Source: Deltaproteobacteria bacterium HGW-Deltaproteobacteria-2
GTDB lineage: Bacteria; Desulfobacterota; Syntrophia; Syntrophales; Smithellaceae
DNA: 64,000 nucleotides
Reading direction: 5' to 3'
Assembly (NCBI GenBank): GCA_002840505.1
Contig: PHBC01000006.1
Span: 119,819-183,818 of the forward strand
Position 1 is the first letter of the stretch. Each line of letters begins with the position of its first letter. The notes beneath the pieces are model-generated. The model did not search any database and was not told the origin of the DNA. It saw nothing but the letters and a program-made list of their open reading frames with translations. Below, piece after piece: positions 18,970 through 29,022 of this stretch. A program made the translations under genes and the position numbers.

Positions 18970-19809
18970 ATGCACTGGATTGCACCGGCGAAAATAAATA
19001 TTTTCCTGCGGGTATTAAATAAACGCGCCGATGGTTACCACAATATATTTTCTCTGATGCAGAAGGTCACTCTTTGTGATGAGTTGGTTTTCTCTCCTCG
19101 TCCGAAGGGCATTATTCTTAATTGCTCCGGAATTAATTTACCGACGAACAATGAAAATCTGGTGGTTTGTGCCGCCAGGGCTATCTTTGATTACTGTAAA
19201 TACTCCGGTGGAATGGAGATTACTCTTCATAAAAAAATACCTGTGACCGCTGGTCTGGGTGGAGGAAGCTCCGATGCCGCGACAACATTGATGGCTTTAA
19301 ATAAAATATGTTCCCTTAAGTTAAGAAAAAATGAACTCATCAAAATTGGAGCGAAAATAGGGGCGGATGTTCCATTTTTTATCTTTGGAAACGAGGCCTT
19401 AGCTTCAGGAATAGGTGATAAACTCAAACACTTACGAAACCTACCAAAATTGGACATTATCCTCGTTAAACCCCCTCTCGAGCTTTCTACAAAAATGGTT
19501 TATGAAAACCTCAATTTAAGATTGACAAGGGGGAAAAATAATTATAGCATTCCGCGAATTTTGGATCTGAGCGACATAGTTCATGTATTGCATAATGACT
19601 TGGAGTCAGTTTCGTTGCAGATTTACCCGGAATTGGCTGATTTAAAGAAAGTGTTGCTCAGGCACGGTGCGCTTGGCGCATTGATGTCGGGTAGCGGACC
19701 AACAGTCTTTGGTATATTTAGGAATGGAAAAGAGGCAAAACAAGCCCTGGAAGTTATAGAGAAAGAATTATCCGATCAATATCTGCTCTTTCTTGCCAAG
19801 TCTTTGTAA
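18970..19809 (+). CDS. ispE: 4-diphosphocytidyl-2-C-methyl-D-erythritol kinase
   Basis: 279 residues. GHMP kinase: N-terminal APAKINIFLRV with the conserved Lys, ATP loop VTAGLGGGSSDAATT at about 91-105, and a C-terminal GALMSGSGPTVFGIF motif. It phosphorylates CDP-methylerythritol in the MEP isoprenoid pathway. The start ATG is one base after the preceding stop. The order ispE - tRNA-Gln - prs - rplY - pth is a familiar deltaproteobacterial synteny. Confidence 0.94.
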   Translation: MHWIAPAKINIFLRVLNKRADGYHNIFSLMQKVTLCDELVFSPRPKGIILNCSGINLPTNNENLVVCAARAIFDYCKYSGGMEITLHKKIPVTAGLGGGSSDAATTLMALNKICSLKLRKNELIKIGAKIGADVPFFIFGNEALASGIGDKLKHLRNLPKLDIILVKPPLELSTKMVYENLNLRLTRGKNNYSIPRILDLSDIVHVLHNDLESVSLQIYPELADLKKVLLRHGALGALMSGSGPTVFGIFRNGKEAKQALEVIEKELSDQYLLFLAKSL

Positions 19810-19865
19810 TTGTTGCATCTTCCGCCTAAGATTGTAAACGATACCCTTCATTAAAACAAGTAAAT

Positions 19866-19940
19866 TGGGGCGTCGTCAAGCGGTAAGACACAGGATTTTG
19901 GTTCCTGCATTCGGAGGTTCGAATCCTCCCGCCCCAGCCA
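19866..19940 (+). tRNA. tRNA-Gln (anticodon TTG)
   Basis: A 75-base cloverleaf with acceptor stem TGGGGCG/CGCCCCA, anticodon stem CAGGA/TCCTG around the loop TTTTGGT (anticodon TTG), T-arm CGGAGGTTCGAATCCTCC, discriminator G and an encoded CCA end. It sits between ispE and prs on the same strand, 25 bases before prs, so it may be processed from the same transcript. Confidence 0.95.
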
Positions 19941-19964
19941 GTAAAATTGCGGAGATTTATTTAA

Positions 19965-20906
19965 ATGTTAGAAAAAATTAGGGTTTTTTCCGGAAATGCA
20001 AATATCGAGCTGGCTGAAAAAATTTGTGATAAATTAGGATTTCATCTCGGAAAAGCCAATGTAACTACTTTCAGCGACGGGGAAACACGCGTTGAAATTA
20101 ATGAAAATGTAAGAGGCATGGATGTTTTTATCATCCAGTCCACTTGTCCTCCTGTAAATGTAACTTTGATGGAATTGCTCATTATGATTGACGCGATGAA
20201 AAGAGCGTCAGCTGACAGGATTACAGCGGTTGTCCCTTATTATGGATATGCCAGGCAGGACCGGAAAGTCGCTCCCCGTGCTCCTATTACGGCAAAATTG
20301 GTAGCGGATTTAATTACCACCGCTGGTGCCAATCGTCTTTTATCTATGGATTTGCATGCCGGTCAGATTCAGGGGTTTTTCAATATTCCCGTGGATAATC
20401 TTTTCGCGAAGCCTGTATTGCTGGACTATATGAAAAAAAATTACATGGACAACACGGTTGTTGTTTCTCCGGATACAGGCGGTGTGGAGCGTGCCAGATC
20501 TTTCGGAAAAAAGCTGGGAGCAAGTCTCGCTATCATTGATAAAAGAAGAGAAGGCCCCAACGAAGCCGAGGTGATGAATATTATCGGCAATGTTCAGGGC
20601 AAAAGAGTAATTATTCTTGATGATATGATTGATACAGCCGGCACGGTAGTTCAGGCCTCAAGTGCCATGAAAGCAGCAGGCGCTTTGGAAGTTTCCGTTT
20701 GCTGTACACACCCTGTTTTATCCGGACCGGCGCTGGATCGAATTGAAAAATCCGAAATTAAAGAAGTTCTTGTGACCGATACTATACCGCTCAGCGACCG
20801 GGCTAAAAAATGTGAAAAAATAAAAGTATTGTCGGTATCCGGTATTTTAAGTGAAGCCGTACGTCGCATTTATTATAACGATTCCGTAAGCTCATTATTT
20901 ATATAG
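19965..20906 (+). CDS. prs: Ribose-phosphate pyrophosphokinase
   Basis: 313 residues. It makes PRPP from ribose 5-phosphate and ATP for nucleotides, His and Trp. Visible motifs: [10 protein letters not shown], the PRPP-binding loop [12 protein letters not shown], and [13 protein letters not shown]. Length and class I layout are standard. It follows the tRNA-Gln gene and is 9 bases before rplY, consistent with one operon. Confidence 0.96.
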   Translation: MLEKIRVFSGNANIELAEKICDKLGFHLGKANVTTFSDGETRVEINENVRGMDVFIIQSTCPPVNVTLMELLIMIDAMKRASADRITAVVPYYGYARQDRKVAPRAPITAKLVADLITTAGANRLLSMDLHAGQIQGFFNIPVDNLFAKPVLLDYMKKNYMDNTVVVSPDTGGVERARSFGKKLGASLAIIDKRREGPNEAEVMNIIGNVQGKRVIILDDMIDTAGTVVQASSAMKAAGALEVSVCCTHPVLSGPALDRIEKSEIKEVLVTDTIPLSDRAKKCEKIKVLSVSGILSEAVRRIYYNDSVSSLFI

Positions 20907-20915
20907 GAGGAACAA

Positions 20916-21623
20916 ATGGAGGTAACAGATTTAGCGGCTCAAGTCCGTAAAGAACAAAAGAAAGGACCGGCTCGCCGTTTGCGGCAAAATGGGTTTGTCC
21001 CGGCGGTTTTTTATGGACGCTCCGCCGAAAATATTTTGCTGGCGATAAAGAATGATGAACTGGCCAAACTGTATAAAGATAAAAAGAACCATGCCTTTAT
21101 TAAGTTGATTATTGATGACGGTGGTAACAAAAAGATAGAAAAACTATCATTGATTAAAGAGCTGCAGGTTCAACCTTTGACGGGGAAATTTTACCATGCT
21201 GACTTTTATGAAGTAGATATAAAACGCAAGATTAGCATGGAAGTATCCTTGCGATTTGTCGGTAAGGCTATTGGTGTGGAAAATGGAGGTGAATTGCAGC
21301 ATATAAGACGTGAAGTAAAAGTTTCTTGCCTGCCATTGAATCTTCCTGATCATATTGACGTAGATGTAACCAATCTCGATATCGGTGATTCTATAAAAAT
21401 CAGAGATTTGAAGATTGGCGAAGGAATAACCATTTTGGATCGTCCTGATAGTGCAGTGGCAGCAGTTCAGGTAGTTAAAGTTGTCAAGGAGGCTGCAAAA
21501 GAAGAAGCTGCAACTGAGGAAGGAGCCGCAGCGGCTGAAGGTGAAACCACGACAGCAGCAGGTACTGCAGCTCCGGCAGAAAAGGGGAAAGCAGCTCCAG
21601 CAGAAAAAGAAAAGGGGAAATAA
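20916..21623 (+). CDS. rplY: 50S ribosomal protein L25/general stress protein Ctc
   Basis: 235 residues, RBS AGGAGG. N-terminal L25 domain binding 5S rRNA (QVRKEQKKGPARRLRQNGFVPA), then the TL5/CTC-type C-terminal domain (HIDVDVTNLDIGDSIKIRDL), then a ~45-residue low-complexity tail rich in Ala, Glu, Lys and Gly. The long Ctc form with such a tail is usual in deltaproteobacteria. Conserved neighbours are prs and pth. Confidence 0.93.
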   Translation: MEVTDLAAQVRKEQKKGPARRLRQNGFVPAVFYGRSAENILLAIKNDELAKLYKDKKNHAFIKLIIDDGGNKKIEKLSLIKELQVQPLTGKFYHADFYEVDIKRKISMEVSLRFVGKAIGVENGGELQHIRREVKVSCLPLNLPDHIDVDVTNLDIGDSIKIRDLKIGEGITILDRPDSAVAAVQVVKVVKEAAKEEAATEEGAAAAEGETTTAAGTAAPAEKGKAAPAEKEKGK

Positions 21624-21721
21624 CTCTTTTATAGATAGCTGTAGTATTTGGATAATGGAATGTGCTTCCTTTGAATTTAACGAAAATATTTTTTTGGCGC
21701 AGCAATGAAAGGGAGCAGGCC

Positions 21722-22288
21722 TTGCACTTGATAGTTGGTTTGGGAAATCCAGGTAATCGCTATAAGCTTACAAGGCATAACATCGGTTTTATGGTTTTGG
21801 AAAAACTGGCTACCCGATGGGAAGTGGATTTAAAACATAAAAGTTTTGATGCTCTTTGGAATAGAGGTAAAATTGCCGGTAAAAATGTGATTTTGGCAAT
21901 GCCTCAAACATACATGAACTTAAGTGGTAATGCGGTAAGAAGACTACTGGCCTACTTTAAAGGGGATGTGAATGAGTTAATCGTAATTCACGATGATCTT
22001 GATTTACCTTTTGGCACGGTTCGTCTCAAGACTGGTGGCGGAAATGCCGGTCATAAAGGTTTAATATCTATCGCTACATGCCTCGGATCTGTTGATTTTA
22101 TGCGGGTAAGACTGGGTATAGGCAAACCTGCCGATAAATCCCGTATTGAAAGTTATGTTTTGGAGAAATTTGAAACTGAAGATTCAGAGTTGCTGGAATC
22201 AATTATTCAATTAGCTGCTGAAGCAGCTGCTGATATTGTTACATCAGGTATGCAGCAAGCTATGGCTAAATACCATGTAAAAATATAA
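21722..22288 (+). CDS. pth: Peptidyl-tRNA hydrolase
   Basis: 188 residues from TTG at 21722, chosen because AAAGGGAG lies 6 bases upstream and the protein then begins LHLIVGLGNPG exactly as the family does; an upstream ATG at 21662 would add 20 unlikely residues. The catalytic His is in TRHNIGF (residue 19) and the Asp in VIHDDLDLPFG; GGGNAGHKGL is also conserved. It recycles peptidyl-tRNA released from stalled ribosomes. The order prs-rplY-pth is conserved. Confidence 0.92.
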   Translation: MHLIVGLGNPGNRYKLTRHNIGFMVLEKLATRWEVDLKHKSFDALWNRGKIAGKNVILAMPQTYMNLSGNAVRRLLAYFKGDVNELIVIHDDLDLPFGTVRLKTGGGNAGHKGLISIATCLGSVDFMRVRLGIGKPADKSRIESYVLEKFETEDSELLESIIQLAAEAAADIVTSGMQQAMAKYHVKI

Positions 22289-22319
22289 AATATAAGTAAT
22301 TAAAAAAGGAGGATGGATA

Positions 22320-24758
22320 ATGTTACAAAACAAAAGAAGTATCAGTACATTTTTACTGAGCACTTTAATGTTCCTGCTCATGGCTGGTGCCGCATTTGCC
22401 GGTGAAGCTGACATTAAATTGCCGGATCTGACGCAAGTCAGCTTTTTAGGTGGTGCCCTTGCCGGGTTGACCATTCTTAATGCCGGATTAATCATCTGCT
22501 TAATCGGGATGGCTTTCGGCATCATGCAGTATGTGCAAACCAAGAATTTGCCCGCGCACAAAGCAATGCTGGATGTTTCCCAGACAATTTGGGAAACCTG
22601 CAAAACCTATTTGTTCCAACAGGGTAAATTTCTCATCGCATTATGGATCCTGATCGCCATTTGTATCGTTTACTACTTTGGCGCACTCCAGGGGAAAATA
22701 GTTTCGGACATCATCATAATTCTTGTCTGTTCGATTTTAGGTATTTTGGGTTCTTATTCTGTCGCCTGGTTCGGTATACGTATCAACACAGTGGCTAACT
22801 CCCGCGCTGCTTTTGCATCACTCAGCGGCAAGCCCTTGAACATAGTAAATATTTGTCTGCGTTCCGGTATGAGCGTTGGACTTTTGCTGGTCAGCATCGA
22901 ACTGTTCTTCATGATCATCATCCTGGCCTACATTCCGAAAGAGTTAGCCGGTCCTTCCTTTATCGGTTTTGCCATCGGTGAATCTCTGGGCGCTTCCGCT
23001 CTGCGTATCTGCGGTGGTATCTTCACGAAGATTGCCGATATCGGTTCCGACTTGATGAAAATCGTTTTCCATCTGCCGGAAGACGATCCCAAAAATCCTG
23101 GTGTTATCGCTGACTGTACCGGTGACAATGCTGGTGACAGCGTTGGCCCCACGGCGGATGGCTTTGAAACATACGGTGTTACCGGCGTTGCCTTGATCGC
23201 CTTTTTGGCTTTGGCTCTGGCCAGCAATCCTGAAATGGGCGGCAAGTTGATTGTCTGGATTTTTGCTATGAGAATCCTCATGATCCTGACCTCTCTTGCT
23301 TCGTATTTTGTTAATGATATTATCAGCAAGGCAGTTTTTGGCGGCACAAAAGCATTTAACTTTGAACATCCCTTAACCAATCTGGTTTGGATTACATCCA
23401 TTGTTTCCATCGCGGTTACTTTCATCGCTAGCTATTATCTGCTTGGCGACCTCACCGAACCTTATTTGGGATTGTGGTGGGCACTTTCGGCCATCATCAG
23501 CTGCGGAACCATAGCCGGGGCAGTTATTCCGGAATTTACCAAAGTATTTACCAGCACAAGTTCACGTCACTGCGAAGAAGTTGTCAATGCTTCCAAGCAG
23601 GGTGGTGCCTCTTTAAATATTCTTTCCGGTCTGGTTGCCGGTAACTTCTCTGCTTTCTGGGAAGGTCTCACCATCATGGTTCTGATGCTGATTGCCTATT
23701 TGATATCCCAGAATCCGGCTGTTACAGCTTTGATGCCTCCGGCATTTACTTTTGCCGCTCCGGTTTTTGCCTTTGGTCTGGTCGCTTTCGGTTTCCTGGG
23801 CATGGGTCCGGTAACCATCGCGGTGGACAGCTTTGGACCTGTATCCGACAATGCGCAGTCCATTTACGAATTGTCCTTGATTGAATCACGTCCCGACGTA
23901 AAAGAAATTGTGAAAAAAGAATATGGCATTGCACCTGATTTTGAAGCTGCCAAGCACTGCCTCGAGTCTGCTGACGGCGCGGGCAATACTTTTAAAGCGA
24001 CAGCTAAGCCCGTGTTGATCGGGACCGCCGTTGTCGGAGCCACCACAATGGTTTTTGGTATCATCATTCTGCTCGAAGGTCTCTTCGGTAATGTTGTTGC
24101 CAGACTGTCCCTGGTTCAGCCGGAAATCATTATGGGCTTGATCATGGGCGGCGCGGTCATTTACTGGTTTACCGGCGCTTCTATTCAGGCGGTTGTCACC
24201 GGCTCTTATGAGGCGGTTGTATACATTAAAAAGAATATCAAATTAGACAAAAAAGAAGCATCGATTGAAGACTCCAAGAAAGTCGTTCAGATTTGTACCC
24301 AGTATGCTCAGAAGGGTATGATCAATATCTTCATCGTGATCTTCTTCATGTGCCTGGCGCTGGCTTTCTTTAACCCCTACTTCTTCATCGGTTACCTGAT
24401 CGGCATCGCCTTCTTCGGTCTGTTCCAGGCAATCTTCATGGCCAATGCCGGCGGTTGCTGGGATAATGGCAAGAAGATCGTTGAAGTTGATCTGAAGATG
24501 AAAAACACTCCGCTGCATGAAGCCAGCGTTGTCGGCGACACAGTCGGCGACCCTTTCAAAGATACCTCTTCAGTGTCTCTGAACCCGGTTATTAAATTCA
24601 CGACCCTGTTCGGATTGCTGGCAACGGAAATCGCCGTTACCATGACTAATCAGAATTTAAAGACTGGTCTGGCCGTAGCCTTCTTCCTCATCGCGTTGAT
24701 TTTCGTATATCGTTCATTCTACAGTATGCGGATTTCTGAAGAAAAGCTTGACGGATAA
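22320..24758 (+). CDS. hppA: Membrane-bound ion-translocating pyrophosphatase
   Basis: 812 residues, RBS AAGGAGG, with an N-terminal signal-like helix followed by about 16 TM segments. It couples PPi hydrolysis to H+ (or Na+) pumping, or the reverse. The PPi site is the divergent ADCTGDNAGDSVGPTADGF near 264-282, keeping the DxxxDxxxD spacing of the classical ADNVGDNVGD. GDTVGDPFKDTS near the C-terminus is canonical. GNTFKATAK near 554 has Lys where K+-dependent enzymes have Ala, suggesting a K+-independent enzyme (family rule, not tested here). In syntrophs such enzymes recover energy from PPi formed by acyl-CoA ligases. The gene ends the long plus-strand run and is followed by a strong terminator. 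Confidence 0.92.
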   Translation: MLQNKRSISTFLLSTLMFLLMAGAAFAGEADIKLPDLTQVSFLGGALAGLTILNAGLIICLIGMAFGIMQYVQTKNLPAHKAMLDVSQTIWETCKTYLFQQGKFLIALWILIAICIVYYFGALQGKIVSDIIIILVCSILGILGSYSVAWFGIRINTVANSRAAFASLSGKPLNIVNICLRSGMSVGLLLVSIELFFMIIILAYIPKELAGPSFIGFAIGESLGASALRICGGIFTKIADIGSDLMKIVFHLPEDDPKNPGVIADCTGDNAGDSVGPTADGFETYGVTGVALIAFLALALASNPEMGGKLIVWIFAMRILMILTSLASYFVNDIISKAVFGGTKAFNFEHPLTNLVWITSIVSIAVTFIASYYLLGDLTEPYLGLWWALSAIISCGTIAGAVIPEFTKVFTSTSSRHCEEVVNASKQGGASLNILSGLVAGNFSAFWEGLTIMVLMLIAYLISQNPAVTALMPPAFTFAAPVFAFGLVAFGFLGMGPVTIAVDSFGPVSDNAQSIYELSLIESRPDVKEIVKKEYGIAPDFEAAKHCLESADGAGNTFKATAKPVLIGTAVVGATTMVFGIIILLEGLFGNVVARLSLVQPEIIMGLIMGGAVIYWFTGASIQAVVTGSYEAVVYIKKNIKLDKKEASIEDSKKVVQICTQYAQKGMINIFIVIFFMCLALAFFNPYFFIGYLIGIAFFGLFQAIFMANAGGCWDNGKKIVEVDLKMKNTPLHEASVVGDTVGDPFKDTSSVSLNPVIKFTTLFGLLATEIAVTMTNQNLKTGLAVAFFLIALIFVYRSFYSMRISEEKLDG

Positions 24759-24783
24759 GCTTTAAATATTTCACATTATCATT

Positions 24784-24814
24784 AAAAAGCGCCTCAATTT
24801 GAGGCGCTTTTTTT
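24784..24814 (+). terminator. Rho-independent terminator after hppA
   Basis: The stem AAAGCGCCTCAA/TTGAGGCGCTTT forms a tight hairpin followed by an unbroken T run (24808-24814). It lies 25 bases after the hppA stop and before a convergent gene. Confidence 0.92.
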
Positions 24815-24924
24815 GTGTGATAAATGTAAAGACAACTTACAATGGCACCGTTATACTTAGAGGTAAAAGTAACTTGCCATAGTCATTCAAAGCAGAATTT
24901 GCGATTTGACAGTAAAAGAAATTT

Positions 24925-26595
24925 TTAAAAATTGTCATTCTTGATTTCGTGAAGATTTTTCAGGGATAAGTTGATGCCCTGAATGGCCCCGCTATGGTCC
25001 GGATTTTCCTGAATGGCTTTTTGAAAGTATTCGATTGCTTTCCCGGAATTGCCGCTCTGATAAAAAACTATACCAAGATTATAGTAAGTATCGGCTAGGT
25101 GTGGATTAACTTTCAAAGCTGCCAGGAAATGTTGAACTCCTTCATCTGTTTTACCGATTCGTGACAAAAGTGTTCCCAGGTTGTTGTGAGCTACACAACT
25201 TGCGGGATTTAATCGCAGGACTTCTTTATAATGCATGATAGCGCCGGCAATGTCTCCCTTTTTCTTAAGCGAGATAGCTAAATCACAGTGTGCAACATAG
25301 TTATCCGGATTGATCTCCAAAGCATGTTTGCAAAGGCTTTCACTGTTTTTCCATAAACCGATCTGGTCATAGGTTCTTACTGAAAGCAGGATAAGAACAA
25401 CGGCAAACGACATCCAGAGAGTTGTCTTGCGCAACCGCCATCGCTCTATCATATCAGTCAAACCCCACACAATCATGATAAATATTCCGATAAGAGGGAT
25501 GTAAGTATATCTGTCCGCCATGGATTGCCCGCCAATCTGCACTATTCCGATTACGGGGATCAGGGTACCCAGATACCAGAACCATCCCACGGCAAGATAA
25601 GGGAACCTCTTAACCACTGCCAAAACTGAAAATGAGATCAGGCAAAGTATCGTTGCGCACAGAACAGTCCAAAGAGGGTGAATGGTATAAAATGGATAAA
25701 ATACAGTTAAATCGAATGGCCATATGGTTTTTCCCAGATAGATCACGTAAGAGTTTATGGCATTTGAGATCCGTGTAATCAAGGTAAGATCAAGAGATCT
25801 CATTGCTCCCCTCTGGGCATAGAGCGTTATGCCACACGATATTAATGCCAGCAGAAAGAGCGGTATTTTTTCGATGACAGGTCTGGTCAATCCCGTTCGC
25901 TGTGCTTTTGAAAGGACAGAATTACCGGTGATTTTCTTAAGAGTTGATTCTTCCTGCAATACCCTCCATCGTTTTAATGGCCAGAAATCCAGAAGGAGAA
26001 GTGCAAAGGGCAATGTCACCAACATGGATTTAGAAAGAAGCCCGAAGATATAGCAAAGCACCATGAGGAAGTACACCTTTACTGATTTATGCCGCACATA
26101 CCGGACATAGCCTGCCATGGTAAGCATCCAGAAGAAAGTGCTTAGTACGTCCTTGCGTTCGGCAATCCAGGCCACCGATTCCACGTGGAGGGGATGAACG
26201 GCGAAAAGGGCAGCTACGGCAGTACTTTTCCACAGTGCCCCAGTCATCTGCTGCATAATGAAAAACAGGAGCAGGGCGTTTAATGTGTGGAAAATTACGT
26301 TTACCAGATGGTGCATACCCGGGTTCATTCCGAAGAGTTCCCAATCGAGCATGTGGGAGATCCATGTCAAAGGATGCCAGTTGCAGGCCTGTATGGTTGT
26401 GAATGCTTCCACGATTCCCTGTGCGGTTATTCCCTGTTTCACAAGGTCATTATCAGTAATGTATGCAACATCATCAAGATTGATAAAATCATGATCGGTT
26501 ACTTGCCAGTAGATGCTGATGATTAGTGTTATTAGAAGGACAACAATGAACACATTTTTATACAAAAAGTTTTTGTGTTTCGGAATGTTCATCAA
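24925..26595 (-). CDS. Polytopic membrane protein with C-terminal TPRs (TMTC/O-mannosyltransferase-like)
   Basis: 556 residues. About ten TM helices in the first ~400 residues with a luminal DVAYITDNDLV-type loop, the motif HPLHVESVAWIAERKD and SMADRYTYIPLIGIF, all typical of bacterial relatives of TMTC/GT-C proteins. Residues ~410-545 are TPR units (NPDNYVAHCDLAISLKKKG, NPASCVAHNNLGTLLSRIG, NPHLADTYYNLGIVFYQSG). The fold suggests a lipid-sugar-dependent glycosyltransferase of the inner membrane, but the substrate is unknown. It is convergent with hppA and stands alone on the minus strand. Confidence 0.75.
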   Translation of the reverse strand: MMNIPKHKNFLYKNVFIVVLLITLIISIYWQVTDHDFINLDDVAYITDNDLVKQGITAQGIVEAFTTIQACNWHPLTWISHMLDWELFGMNPGMHHLVNVIFHTLNALLLFFIMQQMTGALWKSTAVAALFAVHPLHVESVAWIAERKDVLSTFFWMLTMAGYVRYVRHKSVKVYFLMVLCYIFGLLSKSMLVTLPFALLLLDFWPLKRWRVLQEESTLKKITGNSVLSKAQRTGLTRPVIEKIPLFLLALISCGITLYAQRGAMRSLDLTLITRISNAINSYVIYLGKTIWPFDLTVFYPFYTIHPLWTVLCATILCLISFSVLAVVKRFPYLAVGWFWYLGTLIPVIGIVQIGGQSMADRYTYIPLIGIFIMIVWGLTDMIERWRLRKTTLWMSFAVVLILLSVRTYDQIGLWKNSESLCKHALEINPDNYVAHCDLAISLKKKGDIAGAIMHYKEVLRLNPASCVAHNNLGTLLSRIGKTDEGVQHFLAALKVNPHLADTYYNLGIVFYQSGNSGKAIEYFQKAIQENPDHSGAIQGINLSLKNLHEIKNDNF

Positions 26596-26699
26596 ATATA
26601 GTGTCCAGGTTGGGTTCTGTCAAAATGGTTCCAATATATTCAATTATTTTATCGAATTCAGTCGCACATAGATTGTTTAATGTCCATGTGTCATTTGAT

Positions 26700-28997
26700 T
26701 TATGAGTGATTTTCTATAAAGTTGTAAATTTTATGATGTGTGCAAACTTCATAATATTTTTTTGATAATTTCCCGGTTACATCCAGTGCACTTGGTTGTA
26801 CTTGATGAATCACCGCTTCCCGAATGACAATACGTTGATAATTACCGTTTGCCAGGGGAGCTTTACCTGTATATAATTTCATACTTTCATCATCTTCTGA
26901 CGGATATGTGAATATTTGCAGGTTGATTTCCTTTGTAAGCTTGTTGAATCCTTCTTCATTGAGTTCAATTCCATTGACATTATACCGAAAATAAGATTCA
27001 TCCGTCGCGGTTTCAGCTACGTCTATGGATTCTTTTTCAAATACAAATAAATTAAACAGATCATTTTGGCTTTTAAATATTTTGCGCAGTATTTTATCGC
27101 AACTGGACAGGCGGTCCGCCTGATTGATAGCTGGAGAAATCATGATTTTGGAATCACCATCAAATAAGAAAGACGGTGGCCCCTGGCAGTAACAGATTCC
27201 AATTCCCAGTTCCAGAATGGGAAGATTATTTTCTTTATTTTTTTCATTATAACTGTGGACAATTTGCAGTATTTTTATTGCGAGTCCGCATGCGCGAGCT
27301 ACGCTATAATTTATTTGTGCAGCATCTTCTTTTTCGAAAATGGATAAGATAATAGCGTCACCTTCAATAAACACTTTCGCTGCTCCATAATCAGCTAGAA
27401 CAGCTGAAATAGGATCAAAAAAATTCAGACTGAAATGTGAAGCCACATTGAGTCCCTTGTTCCTCATGGTATGATTAATAACCATTGAACCGCGAATATC
27501 CGCCTTTATTATGACGTGATTAGCAATCGGTTTTTCTTCTTTGATCTTTTCATCTGGAAGCAAAAACTCATAGAGTGAGTGGTTTTCCCGCGATAATAAA
27601 ATAATATTTTCTTCTGTTGCCAGGTTGACTGAATCCATTGCGTCCTTAATAATGCGAAAATTATAAAGGTCCCGATGATAACGGAAAAATTGCTTTAGAA
27701 ACATCAGTAAGTACTGTTTCTTTTCTTTGGCGGACGTGTGGTTAATCAGCTTGATAGTTTTTTTGAGAGGCGCCAGGGAGAAGTCCTGACTGTAGGAAGA
27801 TCTAAGACGTTTCTGCTGATAAGTGATTGATATTCTTGACCAAAAATCTACAAGAAATTCTCTTATTTGCCTTGGCACCATTGGTGGACAATATCTGCCG
27901 TATACTGATTTCATTTCGAAAGCCGCAACAATCAGTTTAAGCAGATGATGTTTCTTGAATTTACAGTAAAAAATATTGAGCAATTTCCGTTGATTTATTA
28001 TTCGTTCTTTAATCTTTCCAAGAGAGTCTTTTGATTCTTTTTCCTTCTTGGCCTTTTTGTAAAGTTCCTGCGAATCAAAATAATTGAACAGGTGTTCAAT
28101 ATTACCTGGCTCCATTATCCATGGATCAAAGATGTTTCCCCTGGCGTTAATGAAACGGTTATTTTTCTGATTGTTGGTTTCATTCGCTTCTGCAAGGTCC
28201 TCATTCTCGAAATTGTCCTTTCCTAAATCAGTTTTACCTAGCAGCTCATAGATGATCGATTTGATGCTTGTGTAGTTGTCCGGATCTTCTGATCTCTGAC
28301 CTAAAAGTACATACTCTTCAATTAGAAAAAAATCGTCAGTAGGATTATTTGTATGAAGTATGGGATTTATAAAATAATTATCCGGTAAAATATTTTCGGC
28401 AGGAAAATGAGTTTCTCTCATGTTTCTGAGCTTTCTTATCTGAATATCGTTCAGAAGGTCAAAAAGTTCTTTCCCAACAAGGCGAACAATTTGATTCCGA
28501 TGAAGTTTTATATCGGCCAGTTTATCTTTAATTAAGAAAATTTCTTTTTGATCGTATTTTTGAGATAATTGACACTTTCTAACGAGAGGTTCAAAATGTG
28601 TTAATATGGATCTATATTGATTTTTAATTTCTTCTAAAAACAATTTGGCCAAAGCTGTTTGACCCAGAAAATCTATTTGTATTTCGTTGGCGGATTTTGC
28701 TCTGTTGATGCCGTCCAGCAAAACATCCGTGCAAATGCGCCTCAAAGTCTCCTTCTCAATTTCACATGATTCTCTTTTATAATCATTAAAAAATTCTTCA
28801 GATTGGCTATGCTTGATCATCAAAAGAAATGCTGTTCGCTTCAATGTGTTATTAACTTGAGGGCTAATGTGAACATCGAAATGAACATTGTCGACTCCCA
28901 AAACAAGTTTGTCTAAAAAATAAGAGAACTTATAGCGTTTTAGGCCTAAAATATTAAGAGTTGGCGGTTTTGAAAACGATTCAAATATCTTATGCAT
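26700..28997 (-). CDS. Large signalling protein with a divergent class III nucleotidyl cyclase domain
   Basis: 765 residues, no TM segments. The first ~480 residues are helical and unassigned. Residues ~490-640 resemble a class III adenylate/guanylate cyclase: IIKADIRGSM (first metal Asp, ~496), VFIEGDAIILSIF (second metal Asp, ~547), and SPAINQADRL (~622), matching the usual VNxAxRL transition-state motif. The Lys expected before the second Asp is not evident, so activity and base specificity are doubtful. It starts 25 bases after the HD-GYP gene stop and is the last gene of a HEAT / HD-GYP / cyclase operon. It may act as a ligand-binding or cNMP-producing output; that is inference. Confidence 0.6.
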   Translation of the reverse strand: MHKIFESFSKPPTLNILGLKRYKFSYFLDKLVLGVDNVHFDVHISPQVNNTLKRTAFLLMIKHSQSEEFFNDYKRESCEIEKETLRRICTDVLLDGINRAKSANEIQIDFLGQTALAKLFLEEIKNQYRSILTHFEPLVRKCQLSQKYDQKEIFLIKDKLADIKLHRNQIVRLVGKELFDLLNDIQIRKLRNMRETHFPAENILPDNYFINPILHTNNPTDDFFLIEEYVLLGQRSEDPDNYTSIKSIIYELLGKTDLGKDNFENEDLAEANETNNQKNNRFINARGNIFDPWIMEPGNIEHLFNYFDSQELYKKAKKEKESKDSLGKIKERIINQRKLLNIFYCKFKKHHLLKLIVAAFEMKSVYGRYCPPMVPRQIREFLVDFWSRISITYQQKRLRSSYSQDFSLAPLKKTIKLINHTSAKEKKQYLLMFLKQFFRYHRDLYNFRIIKDAMDSVNLATEENIILLSRENHSLYEFLLPDEKIKEEKPIANHVIIKADIRGSMVINHTMRNKGLNVASHFSLNFFDPISAVLADYGAAKVFIEGDAIILSIFEKEDAAQINYSVARACGLAIKILQIVHSYNEKNKENNLPILELGIGICYCQGPPSFLFDGDSKIMISPAINQADRLSSCDKILRKIFKSQNDLFNLFVFEKESIDVAETATDESYFRYNVNGIELNEEGFNKLTKEINLQIFTYPSEDDESMKLYTGKAPLANGNYQRIVIREAVIHQVQPSALDVTGKLSKKYYEVCTHHKIYNFIENHS

Positions 28998-29022
28998 AGC
29001 ATCTTTTCCTAGGGCCGAGATA

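Noticed and set aside
22928..23425. 165- and 141-codon minus-strand frames inside hppA
   Set aside because: They are shadows of a membrane-protein gene with full-length homology.
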